Source of the DNA: Roseinatronobacter bogoriensis DSM 18756
Lineage (GTDB): Bacteria > Pseudomonadota > Alphaproteobacteria > Rhodobacterales > Rhodobacteraceae
Assembly (NCBI RefSeq): GCF_004366635.1
Contig: NZ_SORN01000003.1
Location: forward strand, 124,001 to 188,000
Length of the DNA stretch: 64,000 nt
Direction: 5' to 3'
Part shown: piece by piece, positions 55,859-64,000 of the stretch
Layout: every line of letters starts with the position of its first letter
Numbering within the stretch: the stretch's first letter is position 1
Translations under genes and position numbers: made by a program
The notes under the pieces: model-generated
Told to the model about the DNA's origin: nothing
Database searches by the model: none
What the model saw: the letters and a program-made list of their open reading frames with translations, nothing else

Positions 55859-57247
55859 ATGGCACAGGACTATATTATCAAGGACATTTCATTGGCCGAG
55901 TTCGGGCGCAAGGAAATCGCGATTGCGGAAACGGAAATGCCCGGTCTGATGGCTTTGCGCGAAGAGTATGGGGCAAACAAACCCCTGAAAGGTGCCCGGA
56001 TTGTCGGGTCTTTGCACATGACAATCCAGACGGCTGTTCTGATCGAAACGCTGGTCGCGCTGGGCGCAGATGTGCGCTGGGCGTCCTGCAACATCTATTC
56101 CACGCAGGACCATGCCGCCGCCGCTATTGCTGCGGGCGGCACACCGGTTTTCGCAATCAAGGGCCAGACGCTGGAAGAGCATTGGGATTATCTGGATCGT
56201 TCTTTCCTGTTTGCAGATGGTGCAAACATGATCCTCGATGATGGCGGCGATGCCACGCTGTATGTGTTGCTGGGTGCGCGTGCCGAAGCGGGTGAAGATA
56301 TCATCCCTGCGCCCCAGTCCGAAGAAGAAGCCGTGATCAAGGCGCAGATCGCAAAGCGCATGGCGCAAAGCCCCGGCTGGTTCACCAAGACGCGCGACGC
56401 GATCAAGGGCGTATCAGAAGAAACGACGACGGGCGTGCACCGCCTGTATGACCTGCATAAGAAAGGCCAACTGCCTTTCCCCGCAATCAACGTAAACGAT
56501 TCTGTCACCAAGTCGAAATTCGACAACAAATATGGCTGTAAGGAATCGCTGGTCGACGGCATTCGTCGTGCGACCGACACGATGATGGCAGGCAAGGTCG
56601 CTGTCGTTTGCGGGTATGGCGATGTGGGCAAGGGGTCGGCGGCCAGCCTGCGCGGCGCTGGTGCACGCGTGAAAGTGACCGAGATCGACCCGATCTGCGC
56701 CCTGCAAGCCGCCATGGACGGGTTCGAGGTGACAACGCTGGAAGATGTGGTCGCGACCGCCGACATCTTCATCACCACCACTGGCAACAAGGATGTTATC
56801 CGCATCGAGCATATGCGCGAGATGAAGGATATGGCGATTGTCGGCAATATCGGCCATTTCGACAATGAAATTCAGGTGGCCGCGCTGAAAAACCACAAAT
56901 GGACCAATATCAAGGACCAGGTGGACATGATCGAGATGCCCTCGGGCAACCGCATGATCCTGTTGTCGCAAGGTCGCCTGCTGAACCTTGGCAATGCGAC
57001 CGGCCACCCCAGCTTCGTGATGTCGGCCAGCTTCACCAATCAGGTATTGGCGCAGATCGAACTTTGGACCAAGGGCGAAGAGTATCAGCCCGGCGTTTTC
57101 GTTCTGCCCAAGCATCTGGATGAAAAGGTCGCGCGCCTGCATCTGGACCGGATTGGTGTGAAGCTGACAGAGTTGAAGCCCGATCAGGCTGAATATATCG
57201 GTGTGACTGTCGAAGGGCCGTTCAAGCCAGAGCATTACCGCTACTGA
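55859..57247 (+). CDS. ahcY: Adenosylhomocysteinase
   Basis: This 462-residue cytoplasmic NAD-bound enzyme hydrolyses S-adenosylhomocysteine to adenosine and homocysteine, which keeps methylation reactions running. The NAD-binding loop [10 protein letters not shown] lies near residue 258. [13 protein letters not shown] and the Cys-containing [18 protein letters not shown] are in the substrate domain, and the C-terminal FKPEHYRY contributes to the neighbouring subunit. AAAGGA at 55843-55848 supports the ATG at 55859; 16 codons upstream are open but not conserved. It has its own strong terminator, so it is monocistronic. Confidence 0.96.
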   Translation: MAQDYIIKDISLAEFGRKEIAIAETEMPGLMALREEYGANKPLKGARIVGSLHMTIQTAVLIETLVALGADVRWASCNIYSTQDHAAAAIAAGGTPVFAIKGQTLEEHWDYLDRSFLFADGANMILDDGGDATLYVLLGARAEAGEDIIPAPQSEEEAVIKAQIAKRMAQSPGWFTKTRDAIKGVSEETTTGVHRLYDLHKKGQLPFPAINVNDSVTKSKFDNKYGCKESLVDGIRRATDTMMAGKVAVVCGYGDVGKGSAASLRGAGARVKVTEIDPICALQAAMDGFEVTTLEDVVATADIFITTTGNKDVIRIEHMREMKDMAIVGNIGHFDNEIQVAALKNHKWTNIKDQVDMIEMPSGNRMILLSQGRLLNLGNATGHPSFVMSASFTNQVLAQIELWTKGEEYQPGVFVLPKHLDEKVARLHLDRIGVKLTELKPDQAEYIGVTVEGPFKPEHYRY

Positions 57248-57270
57248 AGTCACGCCGGGACGGAAATCAG

Positions 57271-57305
57271 GCGGGAAAGCCCATTGGCTTTCCCGCTTTT
57301 CTTAT
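57271..57305 (+). terminator. Intrinsic terminator of ahcY
   Basis: GCGGGAAAGCC (57271-57281) and GGCTTTCCCGC (57286-57296) form a perfect 11-bp stem with a four-base loop, followed by TTTTCTT. It is a textbook rho-independent terminator 24 bases after the ahcY stop. Confidence 0.9.
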
Positions 57306-57351
57306 GCGCCATTTTCATGTATGCGCCGCGGTATCTGAGACGTGACGCAAT

Positions 57352-57399
57352 GACCCCGGCGTGATGCATTAGGATTGGGGTCGGCGGCAATGGGGCCGC
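57352..57399 (+). promoter_or_regulatory. Structured leader upstream of pnp
   Basis: GACCCC (57352-57357) pairs with GGGGTC (57377-57382), and GCGGC (57384-57388) with GCCGC (57395-57399), giving two adjacent stems in the 148-bp gap before pnp. In E. coli the pnp leader is cut by RNase III and bound by the enzyme for autoregulation. A similar role here is only a possibility. Confidence 0.35.
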
Positions 57400-57451
57400 T
57401 ATTGGAAACGGAAGGGCCAGAGGGCTGGTGCTTTCCATGAGGATACGCTGA

Positions 57452-59581
57452 ATGTTCAATATCGTGAAAAAATCAATCCAGTGGGGCGAAGAAACGCTGA
57501 CACTGGAAACGGGCAAGATTGCCCGTCAGGCTGACGGCTCGGTCATCGCCACACTGGGCGAGACATCGGTCATGGCCAACGTGACCTTTGCCAAACAGGC
57601 CAAGCCGGGGCAGGATTTCTTTCCGCTGACCGTGCATTACCAAGAAAAATACTACGCAGCCGGCAAGGTGCCCGGCGGCTTTCTGAAGCGCGAAGCGCGC
57701 CCTTCCGACAAGGAAACGCTGACATCGCGCCTGATCGACCGTCCGATCCGGCCGCTTTTTGTCGATGGCTTCAAGAATGAAGTTCTGGTCATCTGTACTG
57801 TGCTTTCTCACGATCTGGTCAATGAGCCTGATGTCGTGGCGATGATTGCCGCCTCTGCTGCGCTGACCATTTCCGGTGTGCCTTTCATGGGCCCAATCGG
57901 TGCGGCGCGTGTGGGTTTCGTAAATGGCGAATATGTCCTGAACCCCGAATGTCAGGACATGGAAAAGCTGCGCGAGAACCCCGAGCAGCGCCTTGATCTG
58001 GTTGTCGCAGGCACCAAAGACGCCGTTATGATGGTCGAATCCGAGGCTTATGAGTTGTCTGAGGCGGAAATGCTGGGCGCGGTGAAATTCGCGCATGACA
58101 GCATCCAGCCCGTAATCGACCTGATCGTTGATCTGGCCGAAGACGCTGCAAAAGAGCCGTTTGACTTCCAGCCACCCGATTATTCCGAGCTGTATGCCGC
58201 CGTCAAAGCGGCTGGCGAGACGCAGATGCGCGCCGCTTTCGCATTGCGCGACAAGCAGGAACGTGTCGCGGCAATTGGTGAAGCGCGCGAAGCGATCAAG
58301 GCAGCCTTGAGCGAAGAGCAACTGGCCGATGAAAACCTTGGCTCTGCGCTGAAGAAGCTGGAATCTTCAATCCTGCGTGGCGCTGTCGTCAATGGTGAAC
58401 CGCGCGTAGACGGGCGCGACACCAAGACTGTGCGCCAGATTGTTGCCGAAACCGGCCTGTTGCCACGCACACATGGGTCTGCTCTGTTCACGCGGGGCGA
58501 GACACAGGCGCTTTGTGTCACCACGCTTGGCACCGGCGATGACGAACAGTTCATCGACGCGCTGACCGGCACCAGCAAGTCCAACTTCCTGCTGCACTAT
58601 AACTTCCCCCCCTATTCGGTGGGCGAGGTTGGGCGCTTTGGCCCTCCGGGGCGTCGCGAAGTCGGGCATGGCAAGCTGGCATGGCGCGCTTTGCAGGCCG
58701 TTCTGCCCGCTGCGACTGACTTCCCCTATACGATCCGCATGGTGTCTGAGATCACGGAATCCAACGGCTCCAGCTCAATGGCGACGGTCTGTGGCTGCTC
58801 GCTCGCGATGATGGATGCAGGCGTGCCATTGAAAGCACCTGTTGCCGGTGTCGCCATGGGTCTGATTCTGGAAGATGATGGCCGCTTTGCCGTTCTGACC
58901 GATATTCTGGGCGATGAAGATCATCTTGGTGACATGGATTTCAAAGTTGCAGGGACAGAGGCGGGCATCACCAGCTTGCAGATGGACATCAAGATCGCAG
59001 GCATCACCTTCGAGATCATGGAACAGGCACTGGCACAGGCCAAGGATGCGCGGATGCACATCATGGGCGAAATGTCACAAGCGCTGACTGCGCCGCAAGG
59101 CTTCAGCCAGTACGCACCCAAGATCGAAACCATGCAAGTGCCGACCGACAAGATCCGCGAAGTCATCGGCACCGGCGGCAAGGTCATCCGCGAGATTGTC
59201 GAAGTCTCGGGCGCCAAGGTTGATATCAATGATGATGGCATCATCAAGATCGCATCTAGCGATCAGGAAGCGATCAAGAAAGCCTATGACATGATCTATT
59301 CGATCGTGGCAGAGCCGGAAGTGGGCATGATCTACACCGGAAAAGTGGTGAAACTGGTCGATTTCGGCGCGTTCGTGAACTTCTTTGGCAAGCGCGATGG
59401 TCTGGTGCATGTGTCCCAGATCGAGAACCGCCGCCTGAACCATCCGTCAGATGTGCTGAAGGAAGGTCAGGAAGTGAAGGTCAAGCTTCTGGGTTTTGAT
59501 GATCGCGGCAAGGTTCGTCTGACTATGAAAATGGTCAATCAGGAAACCGGCGAAGAAATCGCACCTGAACAGGCTGAATAA
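57452..59581 (+). CDS. pnp: Polyribonucleotide nucleotidyltransferase (PNPase)
   Basis: This 709-residue phosphorolytic 3'-5' exoribonuclease is part of the RNA-degrading machinery. It has two RNase PH domains (about 1-220 and 310-545; [15 protein letters not shown] and [17 protein letters not shown] in the second), a KH domain ([14 protein letters not shown]) near 565 and a C-terminal S1 domain ([26 protein letters not shown]). GAGGATACGCTG precedes the ATG. In many proteobacteria pnp follows rpsO; here the upstream neighbour is ahcY with its own terminator, so pnp has a separate promoter. Confidence 0.97.
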   Translation: MFNIVKKSIQWGEETLTLETGKIARQADGSVIATLGETSVMANVTFAKQAKPGQDFFPLTVHYQEKYYAAGKVPGGFLKREARPSDKETLTSRLIDRPIRPLFVDGFKNEVLVICTVLSHDLVNEPDVVAMIAASAALTISGVPFMGPIGAARVGFVNGEYVLNPECQDMEKLRENPEQRLDLVVAGTKDAVMMVESEAYELSEAEMLGAVKFAHDSIQPVIDLIVDLAEDAAKEPFDFQPPDYSELYAAVKAAGETQMRAAFALRDKQERVAAIGEAREAIKAALSEEQLADENLGSALKKLESSILRGAVVNGEPRVDGRDTKTVRQIVAETGLLPRTHGSALFTRGETQALCVTTLGTGDDEQFIDALTGTSKSNFLLHYNFPPYSVGEVGRFGPPGRREVGHGKLAWRALQAVLPAATDFPYTIRMVSEITESNGSSSMATVCGCSLAMMDAGVPLKAPVAGVAMGLILEDDGRFAVLTDILGDEDHLGDMDFKVAGTEAGITSLQMDIKIAGITFEIMEQALAQAKDARMHIMGEMSQALTAPQGFSQYAPKIETMQVPTDKIREVIGTGGKVIREIVEVSGAKVDINDDGIIKIASSDQEAIKKAYDMIYSIVAEPEVGMIYTGKVVKLVDFGAFVNFFGKRDGLVHVSQIENRRLNHPSDVLKEGQEVKVKLLGFDDRGKVRLTMKMVNQETGEEIAPEQAE

Positions 59582-59602
59582 GCTGTTCCAGCGTAACGCA
59601 GT

Positions 59603-59634
59603 AAGGCCCCGGGCATGTTCCGGGGCCTTTTTTA
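59603..59634 (+). terminator. Intrinsic terminator of pnp
   Basis: AAGGCCCCGG (59603-59612) pairs perfectly with CCGGGGCCTT (59620-59629) over a seven-base loop and is followed by a T-rich tract. It separates pnp from the convergent petR gene, which ends nine bases further right, and could act for both. Confidence 0.9.
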
Positions 59635-59642
59635 TTACCGCA

Positions 59643-60362
59643 TCAGTCCGTAACCAGCATATAGCCAGACCCGCGCACAGTTTGCAGGTGGCGCGGATTC
59701 TTCGGGTCGTGTTCCAGCTTGCGGCGCAGGCGGGTGATCTGCACATCTACCGCGCGTTCCTGTCCCACCATACCGCCGTGGGTCGCGCGGTCGCGGCTTA
59801 GATGATCGACCAGCGCCTCGCGGGTGATGACCTCGTCAGGGTTTTCGCAAAACAGGCGCATGATGGCGGCTTCGGTCTGGGTCAGGCGTATGGGTATGTC
59901 GTCGCGCTTCAACTCGCCCCGCTCAAGATCGTAACGCAAGGGGCCGATGACCAGCACCTGAGGCAGGATTGCGGTGGCGCTTTGCTGCGGGTTGCGGCGC
60001 AGGATGGAATTGATCCGAAGCAACAATTCGCGCGGCTCGAATGGTTTTGGCAAGTAATCATCCGCCCCTGCCTCCAGCCCGGTGATGCGGTCCTCGGCCT
60101 CGCCGCGCGCGGTCAGCAGCAGGACCGGTGACGCGGTTTGGGCATGGATGTAGCGGGTCAGGCTGAAGCCATCCTCACCCGGCATCATGACATCCAGCAC
60201 GATCAGATCGAAACTAAGCCCAGCCAGCAGCCGTCTGGCATGGGCCGCGTCGCGTGCCGTGGTCACATGATACCCGTTTCGCAAAAGGTATTTCTGCAAA
60301 AGTGCACGGATGCGCGCATCGTCATCAACGATCAGCAGATGTGGCTGAGACTCGCTCGTCAT
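59643..60362 (-). CDS. petR: OmpR-family response regulator PetR
   Basis: This 239-residue regulator has an N-terminal receiver (LLIVDDDARIRALL; phospho-acceptor Asp in LIVLDVMMPGEDG, Lys in YLPKPFEP) and a C-terminal winged-helix DNA-binding domain (EVITREALVDHL, VDVQITRLRRKLEHDP). Its coupling to a MarR-type gene by a four-base overlap and the nearby ilvE match the petR-petP pair known from Rhodobacter capsulatus. No sensor kinase gene is adjacent, so the phosphate donor lies elsewhere. Confidence 0.88.
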   Translation of the reverse strand: MTSESQPHLLIVDDDARIRALLQKYLLRNGYHVTTARDAAHARRLLAGLSFDLIVLDVMMPGEDGFSLTRYIHAQTASPVLLLTARGEAEDRITGLEAGADDYLPKPFEPRELLLRINSILRRNPQQSATAILPQVLVIGPLRYDLERGELKRDDIPIRLTQTEAAIMRLFCENPDEVITREALVDHLSRDRATHGGMVGQERAVDVQITRLRRKLEHDPKNPRHLQTVRGSGYMLVTD

Positions 60363-60868
60363 GTGCGGCGGTCCCGCATATTCAGATACTGGCGACGGAT
60401 TTCATCATCCATCATCGCCTCCAGCACCAGCCGGAACCCGGCAACGGCCTGCGGCCCGGCCGCGCGATAGGCCGCGCGCATGCGTTCGCGCTGTGCCTCG
60501 GACAGTGCGCGCTCCAAAGTATCGCCTTTCTCTGTCAGAAACAGGTTCCGCTCGCGCCGGTCCTTGCGGCCAACACGACTTTCGACCAGCCCGTCTTCGA
60601 TTAGCGTGCGCAAGACGCGGTTCAGCGACTGTTTGGTGACCCCAAGAATATTGAGCAGGTTGTTTACGGTGGTCCCGTGTGTGCGGTTGATGAAATGCAG
60701 CGCGCGATGATGGGCGCGGCCATAGCCATGCGCATCCAGAATCCGGTCCGGGTCCGCAGTAAAGCCGCGATAGGCAAAGAACATCGCTTCGATACCCTTG
60801 CGCAACTGCTCGTCGGTCAGAAACAACAGGTTCTCGCCACCCATTGCGCTGTTGCTACCCTCGGCCAT
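60359..60868 (-). CDS. petP: MarR-family transcriptional regulator PetP
   Basis: This 169-residue winged-helix regulator includes HHRALHFINRTHGTTVNNLLNILGVTKQSLNRVLRTL as the helix-turn-helix, then LVESRVGRKDRRERNLFLTEKG as the wing, the MarR signature. It is the first gene of the petPR pair and overlaps petR by four bases. A palindrome lies 40-58 bases upstream of its start and may be its own binding site. The ribosome-binding site is weak, so the start could lie at the ATG at 60844 instead. Confidence 0.88.
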   Translation of the reverse strand: MAEGSNSAMGGENLLFLTDEQLRKGIEAMFFAYRGFTADPDRILDAHGYGRAHHRALHFINRTHGTTVNNLLNILGVTKQSLNRVLRTLIEDGLVESRVGRKDRRERNLFLTEKGDTLERALSEAQRERMRAAYRAAGPQAVAGFRLVLEAMMDDEIRRQYLNMRDRRT

Positions 60869-60907
60869 GTCAAAAAAATCCGTTTCGCCGCAAACTTCAG
60901 TCAGTTT

Positions 60908-60926
60908 ATGTCAGCCTTGTTGACAT
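60908..60926. promoter_or_regulatory. Palindrome between petP and ilvE
   Basis: ATGTCA-N7-TGACAT forms a 19-bp imperfect-spacer palindrome, the size usual for MarR-family operators. TTGACA at 60920-60925 could also act as a -35 box toward ilvE. The site lies in the 160-bp divergent gap. Confidence 0.45.
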
Positions 60927-61028
60927 TCCAAGAGCGAATTGATAGCGATTCTTCGATTTGACGTAACTTTATGTCCGTAGTGGACCTATTTTGCGCAATA
61001 TCTGGAAAACGCCATTGAGGAGGCACTG

Positions 61029-61898
61029 ATGGTCGGCGGATATGATGACAAGGACGGTATGATCTGGATGGACGGGCAACTGGTGCCCTGGCGCGATGCA
61101 AATGTGCATATCCTGAGCCATGCAATGCACTATGCCTCTTCCGTGTTCGAGGGCGAGCGGTGCTATAGCGGCAAGATTTTCAAAAGCCGTGAACATTCCG
61201 AACGGTTGCTGGAATCCGGCCGCTTGCTGGATATGCCCATCCCCTATTCGGTCGATCAGATCGAAGCGGCGAAGGCTGCCGTGCTTGAAGCGAATAATCT
61301 GACCGATGCCTATGTGCGCGCAGTTGCATGGCGCGGTGCGGGGCCGGATATGGGGGTCGCTGCGCGGCGCAACCCGGTGCGGCTGGCTGTGGCGGCTTGG
61401 GAATGGGGCGCATATTACGGCGATGCGAAATGGCAGGGCGCGAAGCTGGATATTGCGAAATGGCGCCGCCCCTCGCCCGAAACGATTCCGACCTCGGCCA
61501 AGGCCGCGGGCCTGTATATGATCTGCACCATGTCCAAACACGCTGCCGAAGAAAAGGGCTGCTCGGATGCGCTGTTTTACGATTATCGCGGCTATGTGGC
61601 CGAAGCGACAGGCGCGAATGTGTTTTTCGTAAAGGATGGCGAAGTCCATACGCCGATTCCCGATGCGATCCTGAACGGGATCACGCGCCAGACCGTTATC
61701 GCCATGTTGCGCGATATGGGCATTGTCGTGCATGAACGCCATATCATGCCCGAAGAACTGGCCGATTTCAGCGAATGCTGGCTGACCGGCACTGCTGCCG
61801 AGGTCACGCCGGTGGGGCAGATTGGCGAGCATCATTTTCAGGTAGGTCAGATGACGCGCAAAGTCGCCGAAAGCTATGAGGCGCTGGTGCGCAGCTAA
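61029..61898 (+). CDS. ilvE: Branched-chain amino acid aminotransferase
   Basis: This 289-residue PLP enzyme (fold type IV) interconverts valine, leucine and isoleucine with their 2-oxoacids. The Schiff-base lysine is in IPTSAKAAGLYM near residue 159; AMHYASSVFEGERCY near the start, the GYVAEATGANVFFV phosphate region and a late TGTAAEVTPV are typical. GAGGAGG precedes the ATG. It is divergent from petP, as in other Rhodobacterales. Confidence 0.94.
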   Translation: MVGGYDDKDGMIWMDGQLVPWRDANVHILSHAMHYASSVFEGERCYSGKIFKSREHSERLLESGRLLDMPIPYSVDQIEAAKAAVLEANNLTDAYVRAVAWRGAGPDMGVAARRNPVRLAVAAWEWGAYYGDAKWQGAKLDIAKWRRPSPETIPTSAKAAGLYMICTMSKHAAEEKGCSDALFYDYRGYVAEATGANVFFVKDGEVHTPIPDAILNGITRQTVIAMLRDMGIVVHERHIMPEELADFSECWLTGTAAEVTPVGQIGEHHFQVGQMTRKVAESYEALVRS

Positions 61899-61955
61899 CC
61901 GAAATTCTGTATCGGGGTGGTACATCCTGCCCCGATACCCACAGCAAAGGCCGCA

Positions 61956-62585
61956 ATGACCCCGATCCTCTGGTCCTTTCGTCGTTGTCCCTACGCGATC
62001 CGCGCCCGACTTGCGCTGGCCGCATCCGGCCAGCAGGTAGAATTGCGAGAGGTCGTTTTGCGCGACAAGCCACCAGAGTTTCTGGCGGCGTCACCCAGTG
62101 CGACTGTACCCTGCCTTGTGACCGGCGACAGTGTGATTGACGAAAGCCTTGACGTCATGCGCTGGGCGCTGGCGCAGAATGACCCGCAAGGCTGGCTGGA
62201 TATGCCCGCGTCGGGCTGGGACTGGATCGCGCGCAATGACGGGCCGTTCAAGCACGCGCTGGATCGGTTCAAATACACGTCCCGCTATCCCGAAGAAGAC
62301 GCGGCAACACATCTTGCGGCGGCGCGCACTTATCTTGACGAACTGGAAGAACAGATCGACGACTGGGTTTTCGAGCAGCCAACGCTTGCCGACTACGCCT
62401 TGCTGCCTTTCGTGCGCCAATTCGCCTTTATCGACAAGAGTTGGTTTGATGAACAGCCGTGGCCATCGGTCCAGAACTGGCTGGAACGCTTTCTGTCTTC
62501 GGATGAGTTTGGCGCTGTCATGAAAAAATATCCGCAGTGGACAGCGGGACAAAGGGGTTCCGTATTTCCCCCGAAGTCTTCCTAA
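61956..62585 (+). CDS. Glutathione S-transferase family protein
   Basis: This 209-residue protein has an N-terminal thioredoxin-like domain containing RRCPYAIRARLAL, an active-site arrangement (CPYA) resembling glutaredoxin-2 and omega-class transferases, then SATVPCLVTGD and DESLDVMRW for glutathione contact. The C-terminal part is helical. The substrate is unknown. AAAGG at 61946-61950 supports the ATG at 61956 over the in-frame start at 61917. It ends convergently, overlapping the antiporter gene by four bases. Confidence 0.85.
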   Translation: MTPILWSFRRCPYAIRARLALAASGQQVELREVVLRDKPPEFLAASPSATVPCLVTGDSVIDESLDVMRWALAQNDPQGWLDMPASGWDWIARNDGPFKHALDRFKYTSRYPEEDAATHLAAARTYLDELEEQIDDWVFEQPTLADYALLPFVRQFAFIDKSWFDEQPWPSVQNWLERFLSSDEFGAVMKKYPQWTAGQRGSVFPPKSS

Positions 62586-64000
62586 CGGGTGGTCTGCTTG
62601 GCCGGAGGGTCTGAAAGTTTCACGCTGTCTAGCGTCACACCGCGCAATTCGGCGCTATGCAACACGGCGTCATAAAGCGAACGATTGCGCGCCAACAGGC
62701 GTTTGAAGCGCGTCTCATCCAGCGAAAGCAGCGTGCAATGGCTGATCGCGCTGATCATGGCGCGGCGCGGCTCTCGGGTCAGAAGGCCGATATGGCCGAA
62801 GAATTCGCCACTGCCCAGGCGCAGTTTCTGGCCTTTGCGTTCCATCTCAACAGCACCTGACGCAATGAAATAAACGCAATGCGGCACCTCTCCCTTGCGT
62901 AGCAGTACTGTGCCGGGCTCGATATGATGGGTGCGCAGCGCCCGCGCCAACTGGCGGCGCTGATCTTCGCGCATCCCCTCAAACAAGGGAAAACTACGTA
63001 AAAAAGCGTCTTTTTGCAGCGCAAAATCCAGTGCCGGTCGGGCTTCGACCTTGGTGCGGCGGTCTGTCAGGCGATTGCGCAGGGTGGTGTACAACTCGCG
63101 GCTGATCAGGCCGTCACCAAACAGCGTCTCATATTCGCGTTCTTCCAGCCGGATTGAGGCGCGGCGAATAAAGCGCCGCTCCATTTCCTCGGCATAGCCC
63201 GGATATTGCAGACGCAACCCCTCAATGGCGTTGTCGGTCTCTTCTTCGCGGCGGCGCAACAATTCATGCAGCAACTCGGCAACGCGGCGGCCGTGAATGC
63301 GGCGGATTTTGCCGTGAATATAGCCGTGCAACTCGCCAAGAATCAGGCGTTGGTTCAACAACAGTTCAAAGCGCTCAGCGGTCATTCGTTCAAGTGGCAG
63401 CGACCAGCGCAGACGGTTGTGCAACACGACAGCCAGCCGATACCACCCGCCATAGCCCAAGGCACGGCGACCTGCGGCACGATATTCGTTTCTCCCGCCT
63501 CCGCGCGTCTGTTCGATAAGCCGGTCCACATCTGACAGCATCCGGTCCACCAGACGCGCCGAAAACAGTTGCTGGCGGAAGTTCTCGATAATCAGGTCAC
63601 GCTCTCGTCCTGCCAAGGCGACCAGCCCCAGCGTGATCCGGTCGCGGTCCGGGATTGCCTCGGCCTCTTCTGCAAGTTCGACCGCGCTGTCCAGCCGTTC
63701 CGCAAAACGCTTCGCCTCTGAGCGGATCACCTCTTGCGGTAGCTTGAAATCACGTGCGGTTTCTGCAATTTCCTCGCGCACGTTTTGCAGGGCAACCGCA
63801 ATGACCTGATGCGACAGCGCCTGATCCAGCCTTGGCAGCCGGTCAAGACCAAGCCGTGCAATAACCCACCGCAGGGTCGTCCCCTGCACCAGCAGGGTGA
63901 ATAACGTAAAGCCTGTGGCCAGAATGCCCACCTCGCGCTTGATCGCAGGCGGGACCAGCGCATTTTCGGTCACTGCAAGGGCCAGCGCCAGCGTTACCGC
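62582..64000 (-). CDS. CPA1-type cation/proton antiporter with C-terminal cyclic-nucleotide-binding domain (partial)
   Basis: The frame runs out of the right edge with no start required: the codons beyond the GTG at 63973 continue as membrane sequence (AVTLALALAVTENALV). The visible part begins with the last transmembrane segments (ILATGFTLFTLLVQGTTLRW), followed by a long charged cytoplasmic region and a cNMP-binding fold near the end (FPLFEGMREDQRRQLARAL, GTVLLRKGEVPHCVYFIASGAVEM). Antiporters with such a domain regulate pH or salt balance, possibly in response to a nucleotide. The exchanged cation is not evident. Confidence 0.82.
   Translation of the reverse strand, partial: AVTLALALAVTENALVPPAIKREVGILATGFTLFTLLVQGTTLRWVIARLGLDRLPRLDQALSHQVIAVALQNVREEIAETARDFKLPQEVIRSEAKRFAERLDSAVELAEEAEAIPDRDRITLGLVALAGRERDLIIENFRQQLFSARLVDRMLSDVDRLIEQTRGGGRNEYRAAGRRALGYGGWYRLAVVLHNRLRWSLPLERMTAERFELLLNQRLILGELHGYIHGKIRRIHGRRVAELLHELLRRREEETDNAIEGLRLQYPGYAEEMERRFIRRASIRLEEREYETLFGDGLISRELYTTLRNRLTDRRTKVEARPALDFALQKDAFLRSFPLFEGMREDQRRQLARALRTHHIEPGTVLLRKGEVPHCVYFIASGAVEMERKGQKLRLGSGEFFGHIGLLTREPRRAMISAISHCTLLSLDETRFKRLLARNRSLYDAVLHSAELRGVTLDSVKLSDPPAKQTTR

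Overview
The window looks like chromosomal DNA of an alphaproteobacterium of the order Rhodobacterales (Roseobacter/Rhodobacter group). It is GC-rich and gene-dense. It carries a PetR/PetP regulator pair beside ilvE, a tripartite tricarboxylate transporter, a PhnCDE system with two permeases, a TamA/TamB pair and a small cysteine-containing secreted protein of a type I know from this order. These assignments rest on protein motifs and gene order read by eye; no database search was run.

Layout. (1) 1-2762 (+): end of a phosphonate/phosphate ABC importer, phnD (partial)-phnC-phnE1-phnE2. (2) 3275-8458 (+): a tctC-tctA-tctB importer followed by a D-2-hydroxyacid dehydrogenase and a very well conserved D-tartrate dehydratase, which suggests a tartrate-type hydroxy-dicarboxylate uptake and catabolism operon. 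(3) 9030-23239 (+): a complete 13-gene proton-pumping NADH:quinone oxidoreductase operon (nuoA-N with nuoC and nuoD fused), with a good FNR-type box upstream. (4) 23376-33080 (-): a 2-oxoacid dehydrogenase complex (E1 alpha, E1 beta, a lipoyl protein and a separate E2 catalytic protein), an aldehyde dehydrogenase, an M24-fold hydrolase with an altered metal site, an SDR, and an unusual regulator made of a winged helix fused to a solute-binding-protein domain. (5) 33284-37830 (+): a divergent sugar-type ABC importer (binding protein, two permeases, double ATPase). A cluster of TGTTCA half-sites lies between regions 4 and 5. (6) 38002-46532: lolA, then a homogentisate degradation region (maiA, hmgA, fahA) with a DUF2383-type gene, an atypical metallo-beta-lactamase-fold protein, an aromatic FAD monooxygenase with a DUF2783-type partner, and a degenerate phosphopantetheinyl transferase-like protein. 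(7) 46783-55676: small secreted protein, low-molecular-weight protein tyrosine phosphatase, copper chaperone genes, enoyl-CoA hydratase and SDR, tamB and tamA. (8) 55859-64000: ahcY, pnp, petR, petP, ilvE, a glutathione transferase and a cation/proton antiporter that runs off the window.

The strongest candidate for an undescribed system is regions 4 and 5 together (about 23.4-37.8 kb). A transporter and an oxidative pathway that converges on an acyl-CoA-forming dehydrogenase complex are arranged around one shared control region, and the likely regulator appears to sense its ligand through a cytoplasmic copy of a transporter binding-protein fold. The substrate is not evident from sequence. Other noteworthy points are the split E2, the E. 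coli-like complex I under a probable FNR site, a 33-bp intergenic repeat present twice, and two enzyme-like proteins that have lost canonical metal ligands.
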